Below, piece by piece: positions 40,126 to 49,901 of a DNA stretch of 64,000 nt (its first letter is position 1; every line of letters begins with the position of its first letter). The stretch is from Symbiodinium microadriaticum (taxonomy: Eukaryota > Sar > Dinophyceae > Suessiales > Symbiodiniaceae): positions 34,361 through 98,360 of the forward strand of contig LSRX01000320.1 of assembly GCA_001939145.1 (NCBI GenBank), read 5' to 3'. Below the pieces are notes generated by a model that was not told the DNA's origin, made no database searches, and saw nothing but the letters and a program-made list of their open reading frames with translations. Both the position numbers and the translations under genes were made by a program.

Positions 40126-40188
40126 CTCGCCGAAGGTGGGTCGTGGAGCTTGTGGACAGTTCGCTCGAAGCGAGTGTTCCTTCGATTT
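40126..40188 (-). CDS. Candidate exon, 21 codons, phase 0
   Basis: Acceptor TGATCCTACAG, KSKEHSLRANCPQAPRPTFG, donor GAG|GTGGGC. Inverted arrays lie on both sides. Confidence 0.45.
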
Positions 40189-40200
40189 CTGTAGGATCAG

Positions 40201-40401
40201 GGCTTCGGGTTTAGGGTTTAGGGTTCAGGGTTTAGGGCTTTAGGGTTTCGGGTTTGGGGTTCGGGGTTCAGGGTTTTGGGTTTAGGGTTTGGGGATTAGG
40301 GTTCAGGGTTTAGGGTTTAGGAAGTTTAGGGTTCAGGGTTTAGGGTTTAGGAAGTTTAGGGTTCAGGGTTTAGGGTTTAGGAAGTTTAGGGTTTAGGGTT
40401 T
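40201..40401 (+). repeat. TTTAGGG array with 30-bp higher-order unit
   Basis: TTTAGGTTC-type units; GGAAGTTTAGGGTTCAGGGT recurs every 30 bp at 40320-40390. Confidence 0.95.
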
Positions 40402-40509
40402 ACATCTTCTCAATTAGTATGTCGGACCCCTCGTTTGCGGGTGCAGAATGCCCGGGCTCTCAGAGAATCGGATGCCCTAAACCTCCATGGTTGGAGCCTA
40501 ACCCCCCCA

Positions 40510-40578
40510 ATAGAGGGGCCTTAAGAATTCGAACAGGGCATGGGGGCACGTTATAGCATTGGAAAAAACCCCAAAACC
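40510..40578. mobile_element. Half of a family F hairpin
   Basis: TAGAGGGGCCTTAAGAATTC... matches the 30392 copy. The island to its left (40425-40497) reads ASDSLRARAFCTRKRG on minus. Confidence 0.5.
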
Positions 40579-40745
40579 CTGGAATCATCCCAACCTGAAA
40601 TCTCAAAGCTAGGCCCGGCAAACCTGAAGCTTAATGGCACTAGACTCACTACGTAGACGCTGCACGCCGCAACCGTGCACCTAACACCTAAAACGCTGAC
40701 CTGCTAACACCCTAAACCCTACGAGCCCGAAGCCTTCACAGACAC

Positions 40746-40815
40746 CGAAAGACCGAGCCCAGCATCGGTTGACACTGGAAAGCTGCGGTGGCGCTGAGGC
40801 TGAGAGGATTACTTC
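40746..40815 (-). CDS. Candidate exon with strong acceptor
   Basis: Acceptor GTGCCTGCCTTCAG|G, EVILSASAPPQLSSVNRCWA then RSF, donor TTCG|GTGTCT (70 nt). Confidence 0.5.
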
Positions 40816-40822
40816 CTGAAGG

Positions 40823-40868
40823 CAGGCACCGACCCGGGGTTCAGGCACCGACCCGGGGTTCAGGCAGT
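40823..40868. repeat. 19-bp tandem duplication in the acceptor region
   Basis: CAGGCACCGACCCGGGGTT occurs twice directly upstream (minus) of the exon at 40746-40815. Confidence 0.9.
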
Positions 40869-41015
40869 AGGGTTTGGGGTTTGGGGTTTGGGGTTTGGGG
40901 TTTGGGGCTTCGGGTTTGGGGTTTTGGGGCTTAGGGTTTAGGGCTTCGGGTTTGGGGTTTTGGGGTTTAGGTTTGGGGTTTGGGGCTTGGGGTTTCGGGT
41001 TTAGGGTTTAGGGTT
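40869..41015 (+). repeat. TTTGGGG/TTTAGGG array
   Basis: About 20 G-strand units, many with GGTTTGG. Confidence 0.95.
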
Positions 41016-41084
41016 GTCCCTTGTTTACTGGGTTTCACCAGAGTTTTTTTTTTAGGATCCTATATAAGTTTACCCCCCCCCCCC

Positions 41085-41119
41085 NNNNNNNNNNNNNNNN
41101 NNNNNNNNNNNNNNNNNNN
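41085..41119. other. Assembly gap (35 N)
   Basis: Preceded by poly-C; its true length is unknown. Confidence 1.
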
Positions 41120-41229
41120 AAAAGATCTACAACGGAGACTCTAGGTAGGACTTGTGGCTTAGAGTTTAGGATTTCGGGTCTATGGTTTAAGAATCTGCAC
41201 GCTCATCCCCAAACCCAACATCCGAAACC

Positions 41230-41400
41230 TCAACCGCTTGCTCGTCCTCGGCTTCGAGGGACATTCATCTTCTCGCACTCTTGACCCATGGGGTAGAACC
41301 TCAGGCTTTCGCGGTTGGCCGGATGCTTGGGGCTGAATACAGCGGACTCAATAATCAGCATGGGGCGTCGGGAGATATTCTTGTACAATATACTTTGCAG
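41230..41400 (-). CDS. Strong candidate exon, 56 codons
   Basis: SILYKNISRRPMLIIESAVF, SPKHPANRESLRFYPMGQEC and EKMNVPRSRGRASG, ending beside a possible donor AGCG|GTTGAG. Confidence 0.5.
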   Translation of the reverse strand: MQSILYKNISRRPMLIIESAVFSPKHPANRESLRFYPMGQECEKMNVPRSRGRASG

Positions 41401-41457
41401 TCAGAAGCTGCAAAACGCCTGAGCCCTAACTTGATTTGATGGTGTCCCAACTCCCAC

Positions 41458-41620
41458 CTAAACCCTAAACCCGAAACCCCTGAACCCCTGAACCCGAAAC
41501 CCGAAACCCTAAACCCCCCTAAACCCTAAACCCTCAACCCCCCTAAACCCTAAACTCTCAACTCAACCCCCCTAAACCCTAAACCCTAAACCCGAAACCC
41601 GAAACGCTAAACCGCTAAAC
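41458..41620 (-). repeat. CCCTAAA/CCCGAAA array
   Basis: About 22 units in C-strand orientation. To its right minus EFGGGCGASGSKKALG lies between GGCTTCAG|G and GGTTCA (41632-41678). Confidence 0.95.
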
Positions 41621-41900
41621 TTGAACCCCCCAAGGCCTTCTTCGAACCCGACGCCCCACACCCTCCACCAAACTCCTGAAGCCCTGAATGGAACGAGCTG
41701 GAACCTAAACCCCGAAACCTTATGGAAACTCTGTAGGAGAAACCTCATCCCTGAACCCCTAAGGGTTTAGGGTTTATAGGGTTTGCCTAAACCCTACAAA
41801 ACCCTCTACCGAGGCTTAATTAAGCCCTTTAAAACAATACAGAACCCTGCATCAAAGCTCGAAGCCCGGAACGGCAGAGGTCTTCCTACTTGTCCAGTAT

Positions 41901-41985
41901 CCTGGGGAATTAAAGGTTAACCTTTGGGAGTATATTGGGACTGTTTAGGGCTTATAGTACCCCAAAAAGGTTAAAGGTTACCTAC
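41901..41985. mobile_element. Hairpin element, family H (copy 1)
   Basis: TTAAAGGTTAACCTTTGGG pairs with CCCCAAAAAGGTTAAAGGTT. Minus DTGQVGRPLPFRASSFDAGF starts at CCCCAG|G at its left edge. Confidence 0.7.
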
Positions 41986-42405
41986 TCTACTACTAGGTCT
42001 TCCTTGAGTCAAGCCACGGCTTTCCCCATTGGGACCCTGACCGGCGAACGTTGCGTTCGGGTTTGTTAAGCATGGAGGCAACGATGTTCTACGGCTTCAT
42101 AGGGGCTTTCAAGGGTGTATGACATTATATTCCTAAGCCCCATAAACCCTGAACCCTAAACCAAGAGCCTTTGGGTTTAAGGAGGCTTTCCAAGGATTCT
42201 AGGGCCCTGTGTAATCAAGCTGCCAGCCTTTGGATGATGCTGAGCTGTAACTCAATTTCCCTTTCAGATCTACAAAAGCGACGTAAACAACCTTTTGGGA
42301 CCATAACAAGCACAGTTCGGTTGAGAGGGCTACATGCGTGACGTGCCTTAGCGGCGGGCCGCGTGTCTGACTTCTACGGAGTTCTTATAGGTCTTTGTAT
42401 TGTAG

Positions 42406-42499
42406 GAGGCGTCTGCAGCACAAGGAAACAAAACGTCTGCAGCAGGAGTGCGCAATAATTGTCAAGCAGCAAGAGGAATCGAAGGTCGAAGCACTGCAA
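42406..42499 (+). CDS. Penultimate exon, coiled coil (plus strand)
   Basis: Acceptor GTCTTTGTATTGTAG|G and donor CAA|GTAAGG enclose 31 codons rich in Lys/Glu/Gln (RRLQHKETKRLQQECAIIVK then QQEESKVEALQ). It joins the next exon in phase. A 15-nt micro-exon after CAATTTCCCTTTCAG (42268-42282) could precede it. The gene name is unknown. Confidence 0.55.
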
Positions 42500-42550
42500 G
42501 TAAGGTTATAGGCTAAGTTATAGGACAAAATTGCGCGGTGCACAAGTCAG

Positions 42551-42607
42551 GCCAGCGAGCCAGCTGACCCCTACATTGCCCAACATGTCGAAAAGATGGG
42601 CAGCTGA
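42551..42607 (+). CDS. Terminal exon ending in TGA (plus strand)
   Basis: Acceptor CACAAGTCAG|G; ASEPADPYIAQHVEKMGS and stop. The 51-nt intron before it is GT-AG and leaves phase 0. Transcription is thus towards the right here, against the neighbouring minus-strand candidates. Confidence 0.5.
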   Translation, partial: ASEPADPYIAQHVEKMGS

Positions 42608-42879
42608 GCCCCGTCTAACAACTACCAGCCGGTTCTAGGGCCTTTTTTGTCAGAAAGCCCGAAGACCCGAACCCGCTAAACGGTTTGGGGTTTAGGGTTT
42701 AGGGTTTACAGACCCACAGCTGAATACCCACTAAAGGGTATGATACACTGCGTTATAATAACGAGCAGTATGAATAAGATGCCGTCGACTTCGCCACTGA
42801 CCACTGCCGTTACAATTTAGTTACAACTCAATTCCTACTTGCCAATTTCCCAAATTGCTGAAGGAACCTGGGAAATAGA

Positions 42880-42980
42880 TAGATAGCTAGATGGATAGAT
42901 AGATAGATAGATAGATATATATATATATATATAGATATATACATATATATATATATATATAGATATATACACTTATATCT
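42880..42980. repeat. (GATA)/(TA) microsatellite
   Basis: GATA run, then alternating AT with GATATATAC. Confidence 0.95.
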
Positions 42981-43288
42981 GTACATGTGGACTATAGAGG
43001 ACTAAATACCCACAAAAGTTCAAGGCTAGTTACTCGACGACTGGAACGAGCTAGTATGACAACGCACAACCCCGTATCGAAATCGGTTGACGGCCCTGGC
43101 CTGGCCCGAGATGGCTCGGATACGTGTACGGGTTCTTGATCCTGAGTGCGGTGCCGAGTTTTTAGCGTCAACGTAGCATCTAAGATTTTTTGGGCGTGTT
43201 CAGCGGTAAGGTTCGGAGCACAAATAACCTTAACAAACTCATGGTGCTGATCAAAACAAGCCTGCCATCCATAATCGTGCTGGTACTG

Positions 43289-43459
43289 CTAGTAAAATTG
43301 TTTCATCACGCTACGAGATGCTACGAGTGGGGTACTGCACCAAGAAAACTGCAGAACAGCAACGACACCCGTAGTGGCCATCAACGTGCCAGCGTGCATG
43401 AGAACCGCCACCGGAGTTACGGTGTTGCTAACATTCTTAGGCAAATTAATATCAACTAC
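43289..43459 (-). CDS. Strong candidate exon, hydrophobic
   Basis: NLPKNVSNTVTPVAVLMHAG, TLMATTGVVAVLQFSWC and STPLVASRSVMKQFY then TAG. It may include a transmembrane helix. A 91-codon plus frame overlaps but is less convincing. Confidence 0.45.
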   Translation of the reverse strand, partial: VVDINLPKNVSNTVTPVAVLMHAGTLMATTGVVAVLQFSWCSTPLVASRSVMKQFY

Positions 43460-43550
43460 CCCTAGGCCCTCAGTGGTTCCTTTTTATGGTTTATATTTAG
43501 AATCCTATAAGTTAAACCTCAAAAAGAAACTACCTATGGGCCTATGAGTA
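43455..43550. mobile_element. Family A hairpin (diverged)
   Basis: CTACCCCTAGGCCCTCAGTG pairs loosely with ACTACCTATGGGCCTATGAG. Confidence 0.75.
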
Positions 43551-43566
43551 GACTAGACTCCCCAAA

Positions 43567-43607
43567 ATCCTAAACCCTAAACCCTAAAACCCTGAAACCC
43601 TAAACCC
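43567..43607 (-). repeat. CCCTAAA array
   Basis: Left member of an inverted pair. Confidence 0.9.
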
Positions 43608-43724
43608 GGGATACAAGTCGAACAGGAGCAACAGCGGCCAGACCTCTCCAGGTTCATTACCGCTAAGGCGGCTGAGCCTGCTTGGGACCACGGAGCTCTG
43701 GATCGCTCGATTAGCACAAAGAGG
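43608..43724. other. Island between inverted arrays; both strands open
   Basis: Minus SQAGSAALAVMNLERSGRCC ends CCG|GGTTTAGGG; plus EQQRPDLS lies between AACAG|G and AG|GTTC. Confidence 0.3.
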
Positions 43725-43871
43725 ATTTAGGGTTTACAGGGTTTAGAGTTTATAGGGTTTAGGGTGTATAGGGTTTAGGGTTTATAGGGTTTATAGGGTT
43801 TATAGGGTTTATAGGGTTTATAGGGGTTATAGGGGTTATACGGTTTAGGGTTTAGGGTTTAGGGTTTAGGG
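43725..43871 (+). repeat. TTTAGGG/TTTATAGGG array
   Basis: About 17 units, many TTTATAGGG. Confidence 0.95.
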
Positions 43872-44336
43872 AACAAAGGCAAACATGTAGCGACTTGCAT
43901 GCTAGTGGCACGCAGTGTTGGTAGAATTCGCACTATAATTACTTCACTTCCGCTGAGCTCAAATCGAAGTTTTGCCCTGACTGCGGAAGAACACCAGTGC
44001 ATGGTTTCGTATGCGTGCATCACATAACCTGACGGCAACGAATCAGCAGCCCACGACTAGCACGGAAAAGATCAGAGCAAGAAAGACGGACCCCCCTGCT
44101 TGCTAAGCCCAAAGCACCGGCAAATAGAAATTCATCACATCAAAAAAAGCAGCCGAGGTGCGGGATGTCCTTCAAGTTCATGGCGACTGAAACTCAAGCC
44201 TAAGGAACTCCTCAGCTACACCGCAACTTTTCACTGCAAACCTGTAGCTTTCCTCTCGAACGCATGCCCAAACCTCAAACCCTGAGAGATTCACAGGAGG
44301 TTATGTCGATGTTCTGCCCGCCCCTACTTCGCGGCT

Positions 44337-44369
44337 GAAAAGCTCGGCCAGGGCATCTGTCTTGAAGGG
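44337..44369 (-). CDS. Candidate mini-exon TDALAELFSRE
   Basis: Acceptor GGACCCTTCAAG, donor GAA|GTAGGG. Confidence 0.35.
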
Positions 44370-44639
44370 TCCAAAGGGGTGTGGATTGGAAGCCAAAAGT
44401 GGCGTTTGAAACCGTAGGTTGGAATTCCATGGGCTTCTTCAATATGATTCACACTATGGGTTCCCAACCCTACCAAAACCGCCACTTACTAAACCCGAAA
44501 AAAACCCTGCAAAAGCCTCGCAGAATCCGAATACATGCCTTTTTAGCTCCCCTGCCAGGTTGGAGATGCAGGGTGTCGAGCTGCGTGTCCGTTCTTTTTG
44601 TCTTGTTAATGGGCAGTTATGGGTTTAGGGTTTAGGGTC

Positions 44640-44800
44640 CTGGGGCGGTCTCCGTCTGCTTTCGGTCCTTGTCCTGCTTGAAGAAGACGTGCCCTTCAAA
44701 ACGAGAATCTCAGTCGATGCCGGGCCCGGCTCGGGGTAATCCCAAACCCTTAAGCAAGGGACTTCAACAGCAGACCCTACAAGAGACCTCCAAAAGTAGG
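44640..44800 (-). other. Possible exon
   Basis: RSLVGSAVEVPCLRVWDYPE and PGPASTEILVLKGTSSSS; bounded on the left by TTTAGGG units, the reverse of the usual layout. Confidence 0.3.
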
Positions 44801-44924
44801 GTTCGAAGCGCACACACGGTTTAGCGTTCAGGGCTTAGGCTACACCCTAATACCTCTGGCGGCGCTCTAGTACAGGTCCAAATCGATAGGGTTTAGGAGT
44901 TCAGGGTTTTTGGGGCTTGGGGTT

Positions 44925-45017
44925 TACCCACAGGCTCCATCATAGTTCCTGTTGTGGTTTATATATAGGATCTTATAAGGTAATCCCAAAAAGGAACTAC
45001 TATGGAGCCTATGGGTA
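44925..45017. mobile_element. Hairpin element, family A, subtype 2
   Basis: TACCCACAGGCTCCATCATA pairs with TACTATGGAGCCTATGGGTA. Confidence 0.9.
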
Positions 45018-45075
45018 CAGTTGCGAGTTGCAGATTGAAACCGCTACACCCTGAGCTCTTCAGGGCTCATTGACT

Positions 45076-45184
45076 CATGGCGGTAGTTCGCTCAGTTAGG
45101 GTTTTTTTGGGGGGTCCTGTTTATAAGGGCGCCGTACTTTTTTGGTGACCTAGAAAGGGACCCTAACTTAGAGAACTACCCATA
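45076..45184. mobile_element. Hairpin element, family C (copy 3)
   Basis: CATGGCGGTAGTTCGCTCAG pairs with CTTAGAGAACTACCCATA. Confidence 0.8.
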
Positions 45185-45456
45185 TCAGTTTTCAGGTTCC
45201 ACTGGGCTAGTTCAGGGCTGCTGGGATTCATCCTACCCCCCAAACAGTTGAAAAGCATCTACGGCCCTGCGGCACTTTGTAACAGGCCTTGCAAGGCAGG
45301 ATACTGGTCTTGATTTTGTGGTTCAGGGCTTGAGGTGTTGAGCTTCGGGGTTTGGGATGGGATGAGCTGCTCAACCTTCACCCCTTGGCGCCTCGGGCAG
45401 ACGGAGAACAGTGGTTTCGTGTGTCCTTCTCTCGTGGTTTTGCGACGCGTCACTCC

Positions 45457-45588
45457 TCAAAGACACCGAAAAAAGTATGCGACCCCGAGCCATTCCTTGG
45501 GTTTGGGGCTTAGGGTTTGGAAGTCTTTTCTTGCACGCTCCTTCTCCGGCACCTTTGCACTATCAGCATGCAGGCTAGGCTGCTGCAT
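45457..45588 (-). CDS. Short ORF, 43 aa, candidate coding
   Basis: ATG to TGA. MQQPSLHADSAKVPEKERAR then DFQTLSPKPKEWLGVAYFF. Hydrophilic, lysine-rich. The plus strand carries a 116-codon frame. Confidence 0.3.
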   Translation of the reverse strand: MQQPSLHADSAKVPEKERARKDFQTLSPKPKEWLGVAYFFRCL

Positions 45589-45694
45589 CAAACCGAGTCA
45601 CTGGAAGCGCCAGGTCTTCCATCTATATGGCTTCAACAGTCCCTACAAGCATCTGAGGAAAATCAGACATGGTACATATATGTAAATATACACA

Positions 45695-45778
45695 TACATA
45701 TATGTGCGTATGTATGTATGTATGTATGTATGTATGTATGCATGCATGCATGTATGTATGTATGTATGTATGTATGTA
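45695..45778. repeat. (GTAT)n microsatellite
   Basis: With a central GCATGCATGCAT. Confidence 0.95.
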
Positions 45779-46051
45779 GGGATGGCATTGCAGCCTATAC
45801 AATATGAGGTTGTTGACCTGGCACTAGCAGGTTCAAGAGGGATTCGGGCGTGCAGCGTTTGGGGTTTAGGGTGTCAGCATTGCTACTAACTCAAAGCAGA
45901 CAATCAAGACACCGGTTCTCTTCTATCGGGTGGGTTGGGGGCTTAGGGTTTCAGGCTTAGCAGGTCGGAACCTCTGAATGCTGGAACCCTGCGTAGCACC
46001 ACGATATAGAACGGTCTGCAATGACGCTATATACGGCAACGAGGCACTTGT

Positions 46052-46182
46052 CTTAAGACTTCAGAACACCTACCCATAGGCCCCTAAGTAGTTCCTTCTC
46101 GTGGTTTATATTTAGAATCCTATATGGTAATCCCAAAAAGGAACTACTTAGGGGCCTATGGGCTTAAGACTTCAGAACACCT
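46052..46182. mobile_element. Family A hairpin flanked by 20-bp direct repeat
   Basis: CTTAAGACTTCAGAACACCT occurs at 46052-46071 and 46163-46182, exactly bracketing a subtype 1 hairpin (46072-46162). This is the clearest insertion footprint in the window. Confidence 0.95.
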
Positions 46183-46265
46183 AGGACTAAACTTCGGAAC
46201 ACCCGGCTGCTGCAGTGCAAGAGTGAGAAGCACAGAACCCTGGAGGACAAGGCACGACAGGGTTC

Positions 46266-46380
46266 CGGTTTAGGGTTTAGGGGAATAGGGTTCCGGTTTA
46301 GGGTTTAGGGTAATAGGGCTTCTTCCGGTTTAGGGTTTAGGGGAATAGAGTTCCGGTTTAGGGTTTGGGGTTTAGGGTTC
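46266..46380 (+). repeat. TTTAGGG higher-order repeat
   Basis: TTCCGGTTTAGGGTTTAGGG plus GAATAGGG repeats four times. Confidence 0.95.
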
Positions 46381-46482
46381 TGACGGGGGATGGGGGTCTT
46401 CTCTTTGTTTGGCATGACAAGGCTTTAGGGGTGCTGACCTTGGATGCGCAGAAGCCTACGGGACATAAGGGTCAGAGGATTC

Positions 46483-46588
46483 AGGGGTAGTTCTCTGACT
46501 TAGGGTCCCGTTTTCGGTCCAACAAGAGCGCAGAACTCTTAGAAAAAAGGGCCCTACCATGCTACCCAAAATGTAGAGACGTACCCAT
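46483..46588. mobile_element. Family C hairpin (diverged)
   Basis: GGGTAGTTCTCTGACTTAGG...; the right arm is decayed (GTAGAGACGTACCCATG). Confidence 0.65.
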
Positions 46589-46979
46589 GAGCACGGAGTC
46601 GAGATCAGCTTTGCTTTCGCTTCAGGCACGTTGAGGCTCTATGGCTTTTATGTCTTCAGTCTCTGACGGTTTTTGGGGGCCTTCGGGCTCAGGGAGGAAG
46701 CTTTGAGTTAAAGCTGTTTTGCTAACTTTGCTGAGGGCACAAGGTCAGGGTGCGGAAGCCGTAGAAGGTCATCACACTCATCTTTTTTTATACCAAGGTG
46801 CCCATGTCCTTTGCTTCAGATTCATGTACGTTTAGGCTGAGACCGGGCTTGTTTGAAGCTGTTGTCCCAGCTGTCCTCCATTGCTCCGTGCGAGCCACCC
46901 GCTGGCACTAAGCGCTATAGGCAGAGTGTGGATGCGTGAAACCCTCCTATGCTCTGTATGGTCTTCACATCACCCTCCT

Positions 46980-47093
46980 CTAGAGTATGCGATGCGCTAC
47001 ATGTGCTGCCCAACCGAAGCCGACAAATCGAAGAGTGCTGTTTGCTGGTTGTTCCCCTTCTGCCTGCTCCTCCTCATATGTCTGCTGCTGCTC
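46980..47093 (-). CDS. Candidate exon, acidic
   Basis: EQQQTYEEEQAEGEQPANST then LRFVGFGWAAHVAHRIL. A GTTGGG donor after GGCTTCG is possible. The plus frame is Leu-rich and likely antisense. Confidence 0.4.
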   Translation of the reverse strand, partial: EQQQTYEEEQAEGEQPANSTLRFVGFGWAAHVAHRIL

Positions 47094-47159
47094 CTACTAC
47101 TGTCCTACACCTTGCCGGCCATCTTGAAGGGAACCCTAAACCACCCTAAACCGTAAACC

Positions 47160-47270
47160 CTAAACCCTACTTAAGCCACGTTCAGAGTTCGGATTCTGAG
47201 CGACACGCGCTTTTCTGCACGGCTCGAGATCAGAACCGGTCCAAGGCTCGAGTTCTCTGCTCGGAGACAT
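47160..47270 (-). CDS. ATG exon between inverted arrays, 36 codons
   Basis: MSPSRELEPWTGSDLEPCRK then ARVAQNPNSERGLS; possible donor TTAA|GTAGGGTTTAGG at the array. A TTTAGGG block lies upstream at 47297-47322. It could be a first exon. Confidence 0.4.
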   Translation of the reverse strand: MSPSRELEPWTGSDLEPCRKARVAQNPNSERGLSRV

Positions 47271-47299
47271 GGTGAAAGGAGAGGGTTGTGGGTATAAGG

Positions 47300-47689
47300 T
47301 TTAGGGTTTAGGGTTTAGGGTTGTGGGTTTAAGGTCTGTAAGTTGTTTTTTCTTGTCTGCTTTTTTGGGGGTCTGTGGGCTTTGGGGTTGATGGCTTCAG
47401 GTTTGGGGTGATTGATAATTTAGGGCTTCGGATTGAGGGTTTGTGGGTAGGGTTCGGGTTCTAGGTGCGGGGCCAAGGATAGAGGGAGACGTTCCTGGGC
47501 CGGACCTTCTCAGAGAAGACATCACAAGTTGCCATCCGCGGCCTCCTCCTCGCAGTATTGAGTTTGAGACTTAGGGCGCAGGGTGCCTGTAGTTCACTGT
47601 TTTGGATTTTAAATTCATGGTGTTAGCACTACTCAGGATCCTACCACCCAGGATGTACCGACCCTAGGAGTAGCTTCTATACTACGGTC
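47300..47689. other. TTTAGGG block then unique sequence
   Basis: Array at 47297-47322; the rest has only weak openings. Confidence 0.3.
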
Positions 47690-47887
47690 CTTCTTCATGG
47701 GTAGTTGTAAGTGGGGTTATAAGTAGGTTAACTATACTTACACCCATATTAGGGGACTTAGAACCCTACCCATAGGCTCAATAGTAGTTCTTTTTTGGGA
47801 GTACCATATAGGATCCTAAATATAAGCTACAACAGAGAACGACGAAGGAGCCCATGGGTACTTATACCTACCCATGAACCTCCAAGT
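47690..47887. mobile_element. Nested element: family D split by family A
   Basis: D arms at 47690 and 47862-47887; a subtype 2 family A hairpin at 47767-47860 lies in the middle. Confidence 0.85.
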
Positions 47888-47922
47888 AAACCCTAAACCC
47901 TAAACCCTAACCCCTAAACCCT
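47888..47922 (-). repeat. CCCTAAA array directly after the hairpin
   Basis: Starts at the base after the D element terminus. Confidence 0.9.
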
Positions 47923-47929
47923 ACAGAGT

Positions 47930-48335
47930 CACTTACTGATTGTCACAAATTAAAGACTGGCATACAACCCCGCTCAGGTGCTACTTGCACGACCATCCTA
48001 TCATCGTGTGATGTGGACCCTGTACCTAACCAAGCTGCCTTTTAAGAACCATGCATGTTTCACTCCTAGCGCTCCGATTCGCGATCGACACGTTCGGTCA
48101 ACAACACATTTAAAAGCGAAATCGGGATACACAGCCAGCAAAAAACCCTAGCAGCCCAGCTACCTGGCTATGCCTAGAAACTTACTAGTACTATATATCT
48201 GAGGTCATGGCAAGTCCATATACAAAAAACCAACTCTACAGAGTCATGGACGGCTTCTCCATAAGCAAAACCCCCCCACTCTGAACCTGCATCCCTACAC
48301 CCGAAGCTCGAGACTCTGCAACTTAAACCCCCCAG
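47930..48335. other. No supported gene
   Basis: Unique AT-rich sequence. Confidence 0.3.
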
Positions 48336-48339
48336 TTCT

Positions 48340-48434
48340 ATAAACCCTAAACCCTAAACCGTAAGATCTAAGCCCTAAACCCTAAGTCCTAAACCCTAAA
48401 CCCTAAGTCCTAAACCCTAAACCCTAAGTCCTAA
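48340..48434 (-). repeat. CCCTAAA array with 21-bp unit
   Basis: TAAGTCCTAAACCCTAAACC repeated three times. Confidence 0.95.
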
Positions 48435-48544
48435 AATCCAAGTGCTAAGGCCCGACGCTCTGGAGCCCCTCCGCTGAGGCAGCTGCGTCTTTTTCGTTCC
48501 GGCCGACCATGCCCGCAACAACGTGGTGAAACCTGCGGTTCCAT

Positions 48545-48636
48545 ACATTACGGTGATACATATGTATATATTTTCAATGTATTATATGTATAGGTATGTG
48601 TATATACATACATACATACATACATACATACATACA

Positions 48637-48669
<33 letters not shown>

Positions 48670-48843
48670 TGTACAATATAGGTGTGTATAATATCAATGT
48701 GTGTATATGCATGCATGTATTTTGTTAAACAAAACATATATATATATATATATATATGTATGTATACAAACACACACAATATATATATATATATATATAG
48801 GTATGTGTATATACATACATACATACATACATACATACATACA

Positions 48844-48876
<33 letters not shown>

Positions 48877-48985
48877 TGTACAATATAGGTGTGTATAATA
48901 TCAATGTGTGTATATGCATGCATGTATTTTGTTAAACAAAACATATATATATATATATATATATGTATGTATACAAACACACACA

Positions 48986-49040
<55 letters not shown>

Positions 49041-49042
49041 GA
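48545..49042. repeat. Microsatellite block duplicated with 207-bp period
   Basis: TAGGTATGTG-(TACA)n-TTGTACAATATAGGTG...-(TA)n-CACACACAA occurs at 48591 and again at 48798, almost identical. Confidence 0.95.
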
Positions 49043-49134
49043 GTGCAGCGTACTTGTTTGGTAATGGGCATTTCTTCAGGTTTAGGCTTTTGGGGGTTGG
49101 GGTCTTCTTCAAAGGCTCCCTTCCGCCCATAAGG

Positions 49135-49600
49135 GTTCTGAGGTTCAGGGATTGGAGGTTTGATGAGTCATCTCAGTAGCCAATCATGCGTACCCGTAAC
49201 TACGTAGGCGTGTTTCGAATCACCTAACTGGATGTTCAATCCCCACTGCTACATTCAAACATGTCTGCCACACTTCGTTTCAGCAGTCGTCAAACCCTAT
49301 AACCCGCAATCCAAGAACCCTTCAGCACCAGTCCAGCGCCCTGCTAACCGTGCGCCCTGTAAGCCCCGGACTCCCAAGCGTTGAACAACTTAGGGCCTAG
49401 AGGGTTTGGATGGGTTTAGGATGGTTTTGGGTAAAAGTCTCCCGATTGTGCTGGAACGCTTTCGATAGCAGTCACTCTAAGCCGCTCCTTAAGGTTTAGG
49501 GATTGGGTTTCTTGGTTCCCAAATACGAACTGGGCTTAAATTTTCAACTTTCAGAAAAGGGCTGATAGAACCGTTCAGACGAGCTGCAAAGCTCGAAGGG
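49135..49600. other. No supported gene
   Basis: Unique sequence, no arrays. Confidence 0.3.
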
Positions 49601-49790
49601 TTGGACCCTCAACTTTCTATTCAAGCCCGAACCCACGTGCTGCAGGAACTGGGACGCGGACTGCAACGTGAACATGATCCTGGCAACGGCAACCCACTCA
49701 GGCACCTCAGGTTACGCAAGGAGGCCCAGGATTCACTCGAAGCTCGCAGGCCAAAGCCACACACAGTCGGTCTTAAAACCCTGAACCCCA
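49601..49790 (+). CDS. Candidate exon on plus strand, charged helix
   Basis: QARTHVLQELGRGLQREHDP and RHLRLRKEAQDSLEARR. The antisense frame is Ser/Cys-rich. Acceptor possibly CTCGAAG|G. The right edge meets hairpin I2. Confidence 0.4.
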
Positions 49791-49792
49791 GA

Positions 49793-49901
49793 CTGGGTTC
49801 TTGATAGGGGATTTTATTTAAGGTACCACAATAAGGAAACCAGAATTTTTTACTATAGATCCCTATTATGGCAACTTAAACCAAATCCCCTAACAAGATC
49901 C
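49793..49901. mobile_element. Hairpin element, family I (copy 2)
   Basis: ACTGGGTTCTTGATAGGGGA pairs with TCCCCTAACAAGATCCGAGT. Confidence 0.8.
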
